This document shows, one piece after another, positions 1-8,561 of a DNA stretch of 64,000 bases (its first letter is position 1; every line of letters begins with the position of its first letter). Position numbers and translations under genes: made by a program. The DNA is from Sphingomonas spermidinifaciens (GTDB lineage: Bacteria; Pseudomonadota; Alphaproteobacteria; Sphingomonadales; Sphingomonadaceae), in assembly GCF_002351485.1 (NCBI RefSeq), contig NZ_NWMW01000001.1, forward strand, positions 1,922,001 through 1,986,000. Direction: 5' to 3'. Under the pieces are notes generated by a model that was not told the origin of the DNA, did not search any database, and saw nothing but the letters and a program-made list of their open reading frames with translations.

Positions 1-1
1 T

Positions 2-328
2 TCACCGGTCGCCTGCAAGCGAGGCGTACCAGTCCGCGTAGGGCGTGTTGCGAGCCATATGCCGGTTGAAATCGGGCGCGCCGTCATCCCACCAAACGGG
101 CCCGCGCTCGCCGAGCGCGACCTTTGCCGCCTGCACCCGCGCGCGGGCGGCGGCGGTCGCCGCTTCGTCAGCGGAATCGCGAACTGCGCGGCGGGCGTCC
201 ATCAGCTCGTCGACGAGCGCCTGACGCTCCTCCCCGGAAAGCGCCGGATCGCTCCGCCGCCACAAGCGCCCGCGAACGACGATGTACCGCCCGTCGGGCG
301 TGACCGGAGGCTCAGAAGCTGTAGGCAA
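2..328 (-). CDS. Conserved hypothetical protein (108 aa)
   Basis: Complete small cytoplasmic protein of unknown function. There is no signal peptide or membrane segment. A short N-terminal block (GRYIVVRGRLWRR, about residues 13-25) is followed by an Ala/Arg-rich, probably helical middle (about 30-72) and a Trp/Asn/Tyr-rich C-terminal block (WWDDGAPDFNRH, about 79-90) that looks like the conserved core. The start lies 17 nt inside the 3' end of the upstream mipA-like gene, so the two are probably cotranscribed and translationally coupled. I recognise the overall pattern from sphingomonad genomes but know no function. Confidence 0.75.
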   Translation of the reverse strand: MPTASEPPVTPDGRYIVVRGRLWRRSDPALSGEERQALVDELMDARRAVRDSADEAATAAARARVQAAKVALGERGPVWWDDGAPDFNRHMARNTPYADWYASLAGDR

Positions 329-1184
329 GCCCGACGGCGCCGATCCACTGGTTGGGCGAGCCCACCTGCGTCACCGGCGAATCGGCGAAGTCGCCCGACA
401 GCCGGCGATAGACGACACCGCCGACCAGCTGGAGCCCGCCGGTCAGGTCGCCCGTCAGCGAGCGTGTCGCGACCGCACCCAGCGCCCAGTTCTTGAACCC
501 GCCGCCCGCGGTATAGATGGGCAGGCCCGACCGCGCGCTTTCGGCCGGGGTGACGCTGAAATAGGTGCGGCCATAGCCCCGCTCGACGAACTCGGCCGAG
601 GCGAACAGGCCGACCAGCGCCTTCGTCGAGAGCGGCGTCGTATAGGTGATCGTCGGCGTCAGGATGCCGCTCTCGTGCACGCCCGCCACGTCGTAGCGAT
701 AGCTGATCGTCGCCGACAGCCGGTCATAGTCGCTGGTAATAACGCCGGTCTTGCCGATGCCGACATAGCCGCCGAGCTCGATCGCGGTGCCGCGCTCGTC
801 GAGCAGCGCGACCTGGGGATTGTCGATCGAACCACGGCTCGACCGGTTGAAGTTGACGACGCCAATCGGCCCCGCCTGGATATCCCAGGTCGGACCATAG
901 CCGTCCTTGATCAGGTCGACACTGATCCGGTTGCCGGCCAGGACGAAGCGATAGCCCGACAGCTGCCCGATGGCGGCGGGAACGGGCGAGACGCTGTAGT
1001 CGCCCGAACCCTCATAGTCGGGGAGCACGCCGACGCCGATGCCGACAATCGCGAAATCGGCGCGCGGATCGCTGGTGGGCGGCGTGTCGACCGGGGCGGG
1101 CGCCGTCTCCTGAGCAAGGCAGGGGGCGGCAAGGCCGAGCGACAACGCGGCAGCGAACAGGATGCGCAAGTGGCGGAACTCCAA
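312..1184 (-). CDS. MipA/OmpV family outer membrane protein
   Basis: Predicted outer-membrane beta-barrel of 290 aa. A signal peptide (about residues 1-24, ending ...APCLAQ) is followed by a Pro-rich linker and the family opening pattern IGVGVLPDYEGSGDYSVSPV (about 49-68). Alternating hydrophobic/polar strands run to a C-terminal Phe (AVGLAYSF), the usual BAM recognition end. MipA/OmpV proteins were first described as scaffold partners of murein enzymes; many have no proven role. Length is normal. It precedes, and overlaps by 17 nt, a small conserved gene on the same strand. Confidence 0.85.
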   Translation of the reverse strand: MEFRHLRILFAAALSLGLAAPCLAQETAPAPVDTPPTSDPRADFAIVGIGVGVLPDYEGSGDYSVSPVPAAIGQLSGYRFVLAGNRISVDLIKDGYGPTWDIQAGPIGVVNFNRSSRGSIDNPQVALLDERGTAIELGGYVGIGKTGVITSDYDRLSATISYRYDVAGVHESGILTPTITYTTPLSTKALVGLFASAEFVERGYGRTYFSVTPAESARSGLPIYTAGGGFKNWALGAVATRSLTGDLTGGLQLVGGVVYRRLSGDFADSPVTQVGSPNQWIGAVGLAYSF

Positions 1185-1226
1185 AGGTTTCAGTCGCGAA
1201 ACGTGTACGTTCGCGTTTAGCTCCCT

Positions 1227-1649
1227 TCAGAACATGTAGCGCATGCGAATCCGCTGTTCCTCACCATCGTGATCGACGGTGAAGCGCGCCGCGGAAAAGC
1301 GCGGCGGGCCAAACGCAATGCGCGGGTTGCGCGAAAAGCCGAACCCCTCGCGCGGAATGCCGGCAAAGGTGTCAAGCTTGCCGTTGCCGTTCTCGTCATG
1401 GATGATCGCCACGGCATAGCCGCCCGGCGGCAGCCCTTCATAGGCGAGAGTGCGCATCGTCGCGGGCACCGAACGGGCGATCGCGCGGGCATCGTCCTCG
1501 CAGGTCGGGAAATTGCTCTCGACTGCGGTCAGACAGAGCCGGATAACGCCGCGCTCGCTCCGCAGCGCGTCGACATCAACCTTGAGCGTCGCGACCGGCG
1601 AGGCCCCGACCGAGAGCGCCAGCGGCGCGAGCGCGGCGAGCCGCCGCAT
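1227..1649 (-). CDS. DUF2141 family secreted protein
   Basis: Small exported protein of the DUF2141 family. From the chosen ATG it begins MRRLAALAPLALSVGAS, a plausible signal peptide, then a domain with LKVDVDALRSERGVIRLCLT and the family hallmark HDENGNGKLDTFAGIPREGF (about residues 85-104), which resembles a calcium-binding loop. Function is unknown; genes of this family often sit beside carotenoid genes, as here. The frame stays open to an upstream start at 1733, but that adds a stretch antisense-like in composition; ATGs at 1649 and 1670 are both possible. With either, the 5' end overlaps the 3' end of the hydroxylase gene (by 74 or 95 nt). Confidence 0.7.
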   Translation of the reverse strand: MRRLAALAPLALSVGASPVATLKVDVDALRSERGVIRLCLTAVESNFPTCEDDARAIARSVPATMRTLAYEGLPPGGYAVAIIHDENGNGKLDTFAGIPREGFGFSRNPRIAFGPPRFSAARFTVDHDGEEQRIRMRYMF

Positions 1650-2367
1650 CGAAATTGCCCAACCCGTCATCGGTCCCGCACAGCCGGTCCCAGAACCGGA
1701 AATAAAGCCCGTAATTGCACCCGTATCGCTCATGATGGCGCTGGTGATGGCTGGCGGTGATGAGCCAGCGGCCCAGCGGCCCCTCCACCATGAACCTCGG
1801 GAAGACTTCCCACCCCATGTGGTTGGTCACTCCCATAAGCGTCATGACGCCCAGGACCAAGCCCAGTGCGGCGACATGGATCGGAATCGCGAAGACCAGT
1901 AGCGGAATTACCACGGCGCCGGTCAGCGCCTCGATCGGATGGAACGCCATCGCCGCCCAGGCGGTGGGAGGGCGGCTGGCGTGATGGACGGCGTGCGCCA
2001 TCCGGAACGGCTTCGGCCGGTGCATCCAGCGATGCGTCCAGTAGAACCAGGTGTCGTGGGCGAAGAGATAGAGGAACACCGACACCGGCAGGTACCAGAG
2101 CGGGTATGCGCCGACATCCTCGTAGATCCGCGTCCAGCCATGCTGGCGCCAGCCCCAGGCGACGATCCCCGCGGGCACGCCATAGATCGCGGCGGAGGCG
2201 AGGCTCCACCTGATCTCGCGCCCGATCTGCTTGTCGAGGCCGACATACAGCCCGGGCCGCGTCGCCCGCGTCGCCAGCGCGAACGCCCCCGAGGTGAGCA
2301 GATAGCGCACCCCGACGATCACCGTCATCGCGGCGGCGGACAGGAGGATGGCGACAAGCGCGGTCAT
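1576..2367 (-). CDS. Fatty-acid-hydroxylase/sterol-desaturase superfamily membrane hydroxylase, candidate carotenoid hydroxylase
   Basis: Integral membrane di-iron oxygenase of 263 aa. Hydrophobic segments lie at about residues 1-22, 55-72, 85-100 and 145-180. The His clusters of the FA_hydroxylase superfamily are intact: HDTWFYWTHRWMH, HAVHHASRP, NHMGWE and HHQRHH. Its place beside crtY/crtI/crtB suggests it modifies carotenoid rings. The spacing and context recall the sterol-desaturase-like 2,2'-hydroxylase group (CrtG type) at least as much as the shorter CrtZ 3,3'-hydroxylases, so I give no symbol. The last 30 or so residues are Ala/Arg-rich and overlap the next gene. Confidence 0.75.
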   Translation of the reverse strand: MTALVAILLSAAAMTVIVGVRYLLTSGAFALATRATRPGLYVGLDKQIGREIRWSLASAAIYGVPAGIVAWGWRQHGWTRIYEDVGAYPLWYLPVSVFLYLFAHDTWFYWTHRWMHRPKPFRMAHAVHHASRPPTAWAAMAFHPIEALTGAVVIPLLVFAIPIHVAALGLVLGVMTLMGVTNHMGWEVFPRFMVEGPLGRWLITASHHQRHHERYGCNYGLYFRFWDRLCGTDDGLGNFDAAARRARAAGALGRGLAGRDAQG

Positions 2368-2419
2368 GGCGATGCCTTACCCGTTTGGTGCGGCAGGTTG
2401 AACCCCGCCCGCTGCCGGA

Positions 2420-2859
2420 TCACGCGAGCGGCCGCAGAGGGTTCAGTGGCACCGGCGCGGCGATGCGCGGCGGCGGATAGGCGAGGGACGCGTGCGACGT
2501 CGACGCATACCGTACCTTCGACGGCCGCCCCTCCGCGCGCATGCGAGCATCGGCCGCTCGCCAGCTCGGCAAGGTCGTATCCGGCTGCGTCCAGTGAACC
2601 ACGCTCGCCTCGTCGCACCAGTGAAACAGTTTGGGCATGGCGGCGCGATGCCGCCCGTTCGCCATGTAGCGACGCATGTCCGTCTGGTCGTGCCAGAGCG
2701 TCATCGTCCAGAAGGTTCGCCGTCGATCCGCCAGCAGCGACCCGCCGACAGCCCCTCCGCCGCCTTCACTTGCCGCGCGGTCCGCAGCGCGTCGAGGTAG
2801 AAAAGAGGCATGAAGCGCATCGAACGGACCCGCAGCCGGGTGATGCTGCCAAACGTCAT
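2420..2859 (-). pseudogene. Frameshifted DUF3291 / spheroidene-monooxygenase-like gene
   Basis: Two reading frames together make one protein. The first runs from an ATG at 2859 (MTFGSITRLRVRSMRFMPLF...ARQVKAAEG) and then meets a stop. The second begins in a different frame with AVGGSLLADRRRTFWTMTLW and continues to the stop at 2420 through MPKLFHWCDEASVVHW and RPSKVRY. The frames join if one G is added to a run of four (plus-strand C run at 2752-2755), giving a normal-length protein of about 146 aa of the DUF3291/heme-monooxygenase-like type often found near carotenoid genes. It is either a real -1 lesion or a homopolymer sequencing error. Confidence 0.65.
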
Positions 2860-2945
2860 GGCACGATGATGGCCGAACCCGGCGCGACCGGCAATCGCCC
2901 CAAGGTCCCCTTTCCCCTCCCTGCTTTCCCGGCTAGGCCCGGGAC

Positions 2946-4109
2946 ATGGCCGCCACCAACCGTTGCAATGTCGCGATCGTCGGCGCGGGTCTCGCCGGCG
3001 GGTTGATCGCGCTGGCGCTGACGGCTCGGCGGCCGGGGCTCGAGATCCGGTTGATCGACGGCGCCGGGTCGGTCGGGGGCAATCACCTGTGGTCGTTCTT
3101 CGACCATGACATCGCGCCCGAGGACCGCTGGCTGGTCGAGCCGTTGATCGCGCATCGCTGGGAAGCCTACGACGTCCGCTTTCCGCACCATGCCCGGACG
3201 ATCGCCGCGCGCTACAACTCGATCGAATCCGACCGCCTCGACCGACTGGTACGCAAGTGCCTGCCCGAGCGCGCGTTGATGCTGGGGCGCCGCGTGTTGG
3301 CTGCCAGCGCGACCGCCGTGGTGCTGACCGATGGCGACCGGATCGAGGCCGATGGCGTCATCGACTGTCGCGGGCCGGGCGACGTGACGCGCCTGACGAT
3401 GGGCTGGCAGAAATTCGTCGGGCAGGAGCTGGTGCTCAACGCCCCCCATGAGGCCCCCCGGCCAACGGTGATGGACGCCGCGGTCGAACAGATCGACGGC
3501 TATCGCTTCGTCTATTGCCTGCCCTTCGCCGCCGACAGGATTTTCGTCGAGGACACCTATTACAGCGATACGCCAGACATCGACGACCGCGTGCTCGACG
3601 GGCGCATCGCCGCCTATGCCGCGGCGCGGGGCTGGGTGGTCGAGCGCGTGGCGCGGGCTGAACGCGGGGCGCTCCCGGTGGTCTGGGGCGGCGATTTCGA
3701 GGGTTACTGGCTGTCGGGCGGGCGCGGCGTCGCCAAGGCGGGGATGCGCGCCGGGCTGTTCCACCCGCTCACCGGCTATTCGCTGCCCGATGCGGTTCGC
3801 ACCGCCTCGATGCTGGCGCGCGCGCGCGATTATGGGGGCGCGGCGCTGCACGAGACGACGCACGCCCATGCCGCCGCCACGTGGGCGTCGCGCGGCTTCT
3901 ACCGGATGCTGACCGCGATGCTGTTCCGCGCCGCCGACCCTGAGGATCGCTGGCGTGTGCTCGAGCGCTTCTACCGCCTCGATGCCGGGTTGATCGGGCG
4001 GTTCTATGCAGGGCAGTCCACCATCTTCGATAAGGCACGGGTACTGACGGGCAAGCCGCCGGTCCCCATCGGCCGCGCGATCGCGGCCATCAGGGAGTCA
4101 AGGGTTTGA
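2946..4109 (+). CDS. crtY: Lycopene beta-cyclase
   Basis: Flavoprotein that cyclises both ends of lycopene to give beta-carotene at the membrane. It has 387 aa, the usual length for bacterial CrtY. The N-terminal Rossmann FAD site is VAIVGAGLAGGLIAL (about residues 9-23), followed by the family motif GGNHLWSFFDHD (about 44-55) and, near the C-terminal third, FHPLTGYSLPDAVR. First gene of the crt run: its TGA overlaps the start of crtI (TTGA), so the pair is translationally coupled. The 87-nt gap upstream, divergent from the frameshifted DUF3291-like gene, should hold the promoter. Confidence 0.95.
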   Translation: MAATNRCNVAIVGAGLAGGLIALALTARRPGLEIRLIDGAGSVGGNHLWSFFDHDIAPEDRWLVEPLIAHRWEAYDVRFPHHARTIAARYNSIESDRLDRLVRKCLPERALMLGRRVLAASATAVVLTDGDRIEADGVIDCRGPGDVTRLTMGWQKFVGQELVLNAPHEAPRPTVMDAAVEQIDGYRFVYCLPFAADRIFVEDTYYSDTPDIDDRVLDGRIAAYAAARGWVVERVARAERGALPVVWGGDFEGYWLSGGRGVAKAGMRAGLFHPLTGYSLPDAVRTASMLARARDYGGAALHETTHAHAAATWASRGFYRMLTAMLFRAADPEDRWRVLERFYRLDAGLIGRFYAGQSTIFDKARVLTGKPPVPIGRAIAAIRESRV

Positions 4110-5584
4110 AGTCCGCAGCGGTCATAGGGTCAGGTTTTGGCGGGCTGGCACTCGCCATTCGCCTGCAGGCGGCGGGCATCGCCACCACGGTCGTCGAGGC
4201 GCGCGACAAGCCCGGCGGCCGCGCCTACTACTGGGAAAAGGACGGCTTCACCTTCGACGCCGGCCCCACCGTCATCACCGCGCCCGAAGCGCTTCAGGAA
4301 CTCTGGGCGTTGTCCGGCCACGACATGGCCGACGATGTCGAGCTCGTCCCCGTCAATCCCTTCTACCGGCTCAACTGGGCCGACGGGACCAATTTCGACT
4401 ATACAAACGATGACACCGTGCTCGCGCGCGAGATCGCCAAGCTCGATCCCGCCGATGTCGAGGGCTATGCCCGCTTCCTCGACTATTCGCGCGGCGTGTA
4501 CGAGGAGGGGTACGTCAAACTGGGGTCGAAAGCGTTCCTCGACTTCGCCTCGATGATCAAGGCGGCGCCGGCGCTCGCGAAGTATCAGGCGTGGCGGTCG
4601 GTCTATTCGATCGTTGCGGGCTTCGTGAAAAACGAGAAGCTGCGTCAGGCATTGAGCTTCCACACGCTCCTCGTCGGCGGCAATCCGATGAAGACGTCGA
4701 GCATCTATGCGCTGATCCACAAGCTCGAGCGCGACGGCGGCGTGTGGTTCGCCAAGGGCGGCACCAACCGGCTGGTCGCGGGCATGGTGCGCCAGTTCGA
4801 GCGGCTGGGCGGCACGATCCGTCTGAATGACCCGGTCGTGTCGATCGAGACGCTGGGCGACCGCGCGACAGGCCTGACGACGAAGAGCGGCTGGCACCTC
4901 GACGTCGATGCGATCGCGTCGAACGCCGACCTGATGCACAGCTACAAGGACCTGCTGTCGGGCTCGCGCAGCGCCAAGCGGACGGGCGCGAAGCTCGAAC
5001 GCAAGAAGTTCTCGCCGTCGCTGTTCGTCGTCCATTTCGGGGTCAAGGGGACTTGGCCGGGCATCCCGCACCACATGATCCTTTTCGGCCCGCGCTATCA
5101 GGGGTTGCTCGCCGACATCTACGACCACGGCGTGCTGAGCGAGGATTTCAGCCTCTATCTGCACCACCCCACCGTCACCGATCCGTCGATGGCGCCGGAG
5201 GGGCACTCGACCTTCTATGCGCTCGCGCCGGTACCGCATCAGGGCAAGTTTCCGGCGGACTGGGACGCGATCAAGGACCAGTATGAGCGGCGCATCCTCG
5301 ACGAGGTGGGCCGCCGGCTGATCCCCGATATCCACGACCGGATCGTCACCAAGTTCAGCTACACGCCGGCCGACTTCACCCGCGACCTGTCAGCGCATCT
5401 GGGGAGCGCGTTCAGCCTGGAGCCGGTGCTGACCCAGAGCGCCTATTTCCGCGCGCACAACCGCGACAACCATATTCCCAACCTTTATTTCGTCGGCGCC
5501 GGCACGCATCCGGGCGCGGGGATTCCGGGCGTGGTGGGTAGCGCCAAGGCGACGGCGGAGCTGATGCTGGCGGAGCCGCGCTGA
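4106..5584 (+). CDS. crtI: Phytoene desaturase (lycopene-forming)
   Basis: FAD-dependent bacterial-type phytoene desaturase that takes phytoene to lycopene, the substrate of the upstream cyclase. It has 492 aa. The dinucleotide site AVIGSGFGGLALAIRLQAAG lies at residues 5-24, PGGRAYYWEKDGFTFDAGPT at about 37-56, and the C-terminal carotenoid-desaturase signature GAGTHPGAGIPGVVGSAK near 467-484. The start is TTG at 4106, overlapping the crtY stop; an AG-rich stretch (cagggagtcaaggg) precedes it. The key motifs are intact. Confidence 0.95.
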   Translation: MKSAAVIGSGFGGLALAIRLQAAGIATTVVEARDKPGGRAYYWEKDGFTFDAGPTVITAPEALQELWALSGHDMADDVELVPVNPFYRLNWADGTNFDYTNDDTVLAREIAKLDPADVEGYARFLDYSRGVYEEGYVKLGSKAFLDFASMIKAAPALAKYQAWRSVYSIVAGFVKNEKLRQALSFHTLLVGGNPMKTSSIYALIHKLERDGGVWFAKGGTNRLVAGMVRQFERLGGTIRLNDPVVSIETLGDRATGLTTKSGWHLDVDAIASNADLMHSYKDLLSGSRSAKRTGAKLERKKFSPSLFVVHFGVKGTWPGIPHHMILFGPRYQGLLADIYDHGVLSEDFSLYLHHPTVTDPSMAPEGHSTFYALAPVPHQGKFPADWDAIKDQYERRILDEVGRRLIPDIHDRIVTKFSYTPADFTRDLSAHLGSAFSLEPVLTQSAYFRAHNRDNHIPNLYFVGAGTHPGAGIPGVVGSAKATAELMLAEPR

Positions 5585-5629
5585 ACGGCGTATCGGCGGC
5601 GCGGTCGAGGCATTGAGAAAGACGAAGTG

Positions 5630-6211
5630 ATGAACCGCATCGCGGTCTATTGCGGGTCGGCGACCCCTGCCGATCCGAGCTATATCGAATGCGCGGCGCT
5701 CACGGGCCGCACGCTGGCCGGCCGGGGCATCGGCACCGTCTATGGCGGCGGCAGGCTGGGCCTGATGGGCGCAGTCGCCGATGCCGCGCTCGCGGCGGGG
5801 GGTGAGGTGATCGGCATCATCCCGCAGGCGCTGGTCGATGCCGAAGTCGCGCACCGCGGATGCACGCGTCTGGAGACCGTGACGACGATGCACGAGCGCA
5901 AGCAGCGCTTCACCGACCTGTCGGACGGATTCCTGACGCTGCCCGGCGGCACCGGCACGATGGACGAATTGTGGGAAGCGATGAGCTGGTCGCAGCTCGG
6001 CTATCACACTAAGCCCGTGGGCCTGTTCAACTGGCAGGGCTTCTACGACCCGCTGGTCGCCTTCGTCGATCGCATGGCCGATGTGGGCTTCCTCCGCGCG
6101 CAGCACCGCGACATCCTGATCGTCGACAGCGATCTCGACCGTCTGCTCGAGCGCATGGCCGCCTATCAACCGCACGTGCCGATCACCCGGATGGCGCGCG
6201 AGGAACTGTGA
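5630..6211 (+). CDS. LOG-family (TIGR00730) protein
   Basis: Member of the LOG / former 'lysine decarboxylase' family, which in characterised cases releases free cytokinin-type bases from nucleoside 5'-monophosphates; the bacterial role is often unknown. The diagnostic phosphate/ribose-binding motif LPGGTGTMDELWEAMSW is present (about residues 104-120), with the N-terminal Rossmann opening IAVYCGS. About 193 aa, normal. ATG at 5630 follows a purine-rich RBS (gagaaagacgaag); a GTG lies just before it. The stop overlaps the crtB start (GTGA), so it sits inside the carotenoid operon between crtI and crtB, although no carotenoid role is established for the family. Confidence 0.85.
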   Translation: MNRIAVYCGSATPADPSYIECAALTGRTLAGRGIGTVYGGGRLGLMGAVADAALAAGGEVIGIIPQALVDAEVAHRGCTRLETVTTMHERKQRFTDLSDGFLTLPGGTGTMDELWEAMSWSQLGYHTKPVGLFNWQGFYDPLVAFVDRMADVGFLRAQHRDILIVDSDLDRLLERMAAYQPHVPITRMAREEL

Positions 6212-7143
6212 GCGACCGCGCGGCGCTGGTCGCGGCGGCGCGCGCGTCGATTGCGCGGGGGTCGAAGAGCTTCGCCGCCGCCTCCACCCTGTTCGACCGG
6301 ACGACGCGCGAGCGGGCGTGGCTGCTCTATGCGTGGTGCCGCAAGTGCGATGACGTGGCCGATGGACAGGATCACGGTCATGGCATGTCCCGCGTCGAGG
6401 ACGCCCCTGCCCGCGTCGCACAGCTGCGCGCTCAGACCCATGCCGCGTTTCGCGGCGAGCCCACCGCCGACCCGGCGTTCGACGGCCTTGCGGTAGTGGT
6501 GCGAGAAACCGGTCTGCCGCAGCGCTTCGCCGACGACCTGATCGACGGCTTCGTCCTCGATGCCGAGGAGTGGCAGCCGAGAAGCGAAGCCGACCTCTAT
6601 CGCTATTGCTACCATGTCGCCGGCGCCGTGGGGTGCATGATGGCGGTGGTGATGGGGGTCGATCCCGCCGACGAGGACACGCTCGACCGCGCCTGCGATC
6701 TCGGCCTCGCCTTTCAGCTCGCCAACATCGCGCGCGATATCGAGGAGGATGACCGCGCAGGCCGCTGCTACCTGCCGCACGAATGGCTGGCGGAGATGGA
6801 CGTGCCGCCCGGCCAGCACATGAAGCCGCCCTTTCGCTCGCGCCTGACGGTGCTTGCCCGGCGGTTGGCGACGCGCGCGGCGCTGCATGAGGATAGCGCG
6901 CGTGGCGGCACCCCCGCGCTGCCGCTCCGCTCGGCCTGGGCCGTGCTGGCGGCGGCGGGCATCTATGGCGACATCGCCCGCGAGGTCGCCCGCCGCGGCG
7001 GCCATGCCTGGGACCACCGCGTCACCACGTCGAAGGCTGACAAGCTCGGCTGGATAGCGCGGGCGGGGGTGCAGGCGCTGCGGCGCCGGCGTTATGCCGT
7101 CATCGAGCGTGACCCGGCGCTCTGGACGCGCCCGCGCGGCTGA
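6208..7143 (+). CDS. crtB: Phytoene synthase
   Basis: Trans-isoprenyl diphosphate synthase condensing two geranylgeranyl-PP into phytoene. It has 311 aa. Both Asp-rich substrate-Mg sites are visible: the first in YAWCRKCDDVADGQ (about residues 44-57) and the second in LANIARDIEEDDRAGRCYLP (about 171-190). GTG start overlapping the upstream LOG stop. It supplies the substrate for CrtI, completing a phytoene-to-beta-carotene set; no crtE (GGPP synthase) is in the window, so precursor must come from elsewhere. Confidence 0.94.
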   Translation: MSDRAALVAAARASIARGSKSFAAASTLFDRTTRERAWLLYAWCRKCDDVADGQDHGHGMSRVEDAPARVAQLRAQTHAAFRGEPTADPAFDGLAVVVRETGLPQRFADDLIDGFVLDAEEWQPRSEADLYRYCYHVAGAVGCMMAVVMGVDPADEDTLDRACDLGLAFQLANIARDIEEDDRAGRCYLPHEWLAEMDVPPGQHMKPPFRSRLTVLARRLATRAALHEDSARGGTPALPLRSAWAVLAAAGIYGDIAREVARRGGHAWDHRVTTSKADKLGWIARAGVQALRRRRYAVIERDPALWTRPRG

Positions 7144-7213
7144 GTCCCATCCCGTGGTCACTGTTTGATCTACTTAATTCTCCCTGCCGCGCGATACGAT
7201 AAGAGAGCGGCGA

Positions 7214-7957
7214 ATGGGGGACGCCGCATTGAGCTATTCGATCCATCGCTTCGAGGCACTCGCTCCGCTGAGCGTCGACGAACGGGCGACGCTACAATCG
7301 CTGGGCGATCCCGAGATCCGGCGCGCGCGCGGCGAGACGTTCCAGCGCGAGGGAGAGGCCCTTACCGGCTTTCATCTGCACATCCGGGGATGGATCGCCT
7401 CTTCGGTCCTGCTGCGAACCGGCAACCGGCTGATACAGAAGGTACATCTGCCCGGCGACATGCTCGGCACGCCCAGCATGGTGCTGCCCACCGCTGCCGA
7501 CACGCTGACTGCCATCACCGACGCCGCGACCGCCTTCGTTCCCTATGAGCGGTTCGCCCGGCTGTACGAGACGGCGCCGCGGCTGGCGGCGCTGTTCACC
7601 GTCGCGGTCCAGATGGAGCGGCTGGCACTGATGGACGCGCTGGCGGTGACGGGCCGCGCATCGGCGCGCGAGCAGTTCGCACGATTGCTGATCGACCTGC
7701 ACGCGCGGCTCAGCCCGATCAACGCCGTCGAGGGTGACGCGTTCGACCTGCCGCTGACGCAGGAGGCAATCGGCGACCTGCTCGGGCTAACCCCCGTCCA
7801 TGTCAACCGCACGATCCGCGCGTTCGAAAGCGAGGGACTGATTGCGCGCAACGGCCACCGCATGCGGCTCCTGGACCTGCCGGCACTTCGCGCACTGTGC
7901 CCGCTCCAGCCGCGCCGGCCGCGCTATGATCCGGCCTGGCTGCCGCCCTCGCGCTGA
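7214..7957 (+). CDS. Crp/Fnr family transcriptional regulator
   Basis: Protein of 247 aa with an N-terminal cyclic-nucleotide-binding-like beta-roll (about residues 15-130) and a C-terminal winged HTH (LPLTQEAIGDLLGLTPVHVN, about 178-197, then RTIRAFESEGLI). The sensory domain lacks a Cys set for an Fnr iron-sulfur cluster and I see no full cAMP-contact motif, so the ligand is unknown. The family is common in sphingomonads as single regulators. Its 3' end overlaps the convergent NUDIX gene by 34 nt. It could control the crt genes just upstream, but I see no symmetric Crp/Fnr box to support that. Confidence 0.85.
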   Translation: MGDAALSYSIHRFEALAPLSVDERATLQSLGDPEIRRARGETFQREGEALTGFHLHIRGWIASSVLLRTGNRLIQKVHLPGDMLGTPSMVLPTAADTLTAITDAATAFVPYERFARLYETAPRLAALFTVAVQMERLALMDALAVTGRASAREQFARLLIDLHARLSPINAVEGDAFDLPLTQEAIGDLLGLTPVHVNRTIRAFESEGLIARNGHRMRLLDLPALRALCPLQPRRPRYDPAWLPPSR

Positions 7958-8493
7958 CCTTCGAGCAGCGCAGGGCCGAGCAGCGCCAGCAGCTTCACGT
8001 CCACACCGCAGCCTTCGCCCCGCTTGGCCGCAACGAACGCTGCAAGATCGGCGAGCGCGACGCGGTGGACGGTGATCCCCTCGCCCGCGACGCCGCCGCC
8101 GTCGCCGACCTGGATCAGGTCGGTCGCACGCATCAGGGTGAAGCCTTCCGACGCCATGCCGGGAGAGGACCAGAACTCACCGACCGGCTCCATGACGCGC
8201 GCGCGCCAGCCGGTTTCCTCCTCCAGCTCGCGGCGTGCCGCCTCGACCGGGTCCTCGCCCTCTTTCTCGTCGCCGACCAGACCCGCTGGCAGCTCGATGC
8301 AGGTGCGGCCCAGCGGCACCCGATACTGCTCGACCAGCAGGACATGACCTTCCTGAACCGCCAGGATGACCGCCGCATGGATGTCGCCGGTGCGCGAGAC
8401 ATATTCCCACCGCCCTCGCCGCTTCATCTCGAGCCAGCGGCCCGCCCACATCGTCTCGACCGGCCTGTCGCGGTCGAAGGGGTCGTCGGTCAT
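7924..8493 (-). CDS. NUDIX hydrolase, ADP-ribose pyrophosphatase type
   Basis: Cleaves a nucleoside diphosphate linked to another moiety, most likely ADP-ribose to AMP and ribose 5-phosphate. It has 189 aa. The Nudix box is complete: GDEKEGEDPVEAARRE followed by LEEETGW (about residues 72-95), with the metal-binding REXXEE core. An upstream strand pattern (VLLVEQYRVPLGRTCIELPA) is typical of the ADP-ribose/NADH sugar-diphosphatase branch. Convergent with the Crp-like gene and divergent from mscL. Confidence 0.88.
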   Translation of the reverse strand: MTDDPFDRDRPVETMWAGRWLEMKRRGRWEYVSRTGDIHAAVILAVQEGHVLLVEQYRVPLGRTCIELPAGLVGDEKEGEDPVEAARRELEEETGWRARVMEPVGEFWSSPGMASEGFTLMRATDLIQVGDGGGVAGEGITVHRVALADLAAFVAAKRGEGCGVDVKLLALLGPALLEGQREGGSQAGS

Positions 8494-8561
8494 GGCTCGC
8501 CACCCTCGCTGATCGTGATTAGGTTCGACGCGCCTTTAACGGGATCAAAGGGACAGGGCCA

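Noticed and set aside
1576..2367. Calling the hydroxylase crtZ
   Set aside because: Length and His-box layout are those of the broader FA_hydroxylase superfamily; the specific activity cannot be assigned from sequence alone.
7144..7213. Fnr/Crp box (TTGAT-N4-ATCAA) before the Crp/Fnr-like gene
   Set aside because: TTGATCTACTTAA is present but the second half-site is not symmetric.
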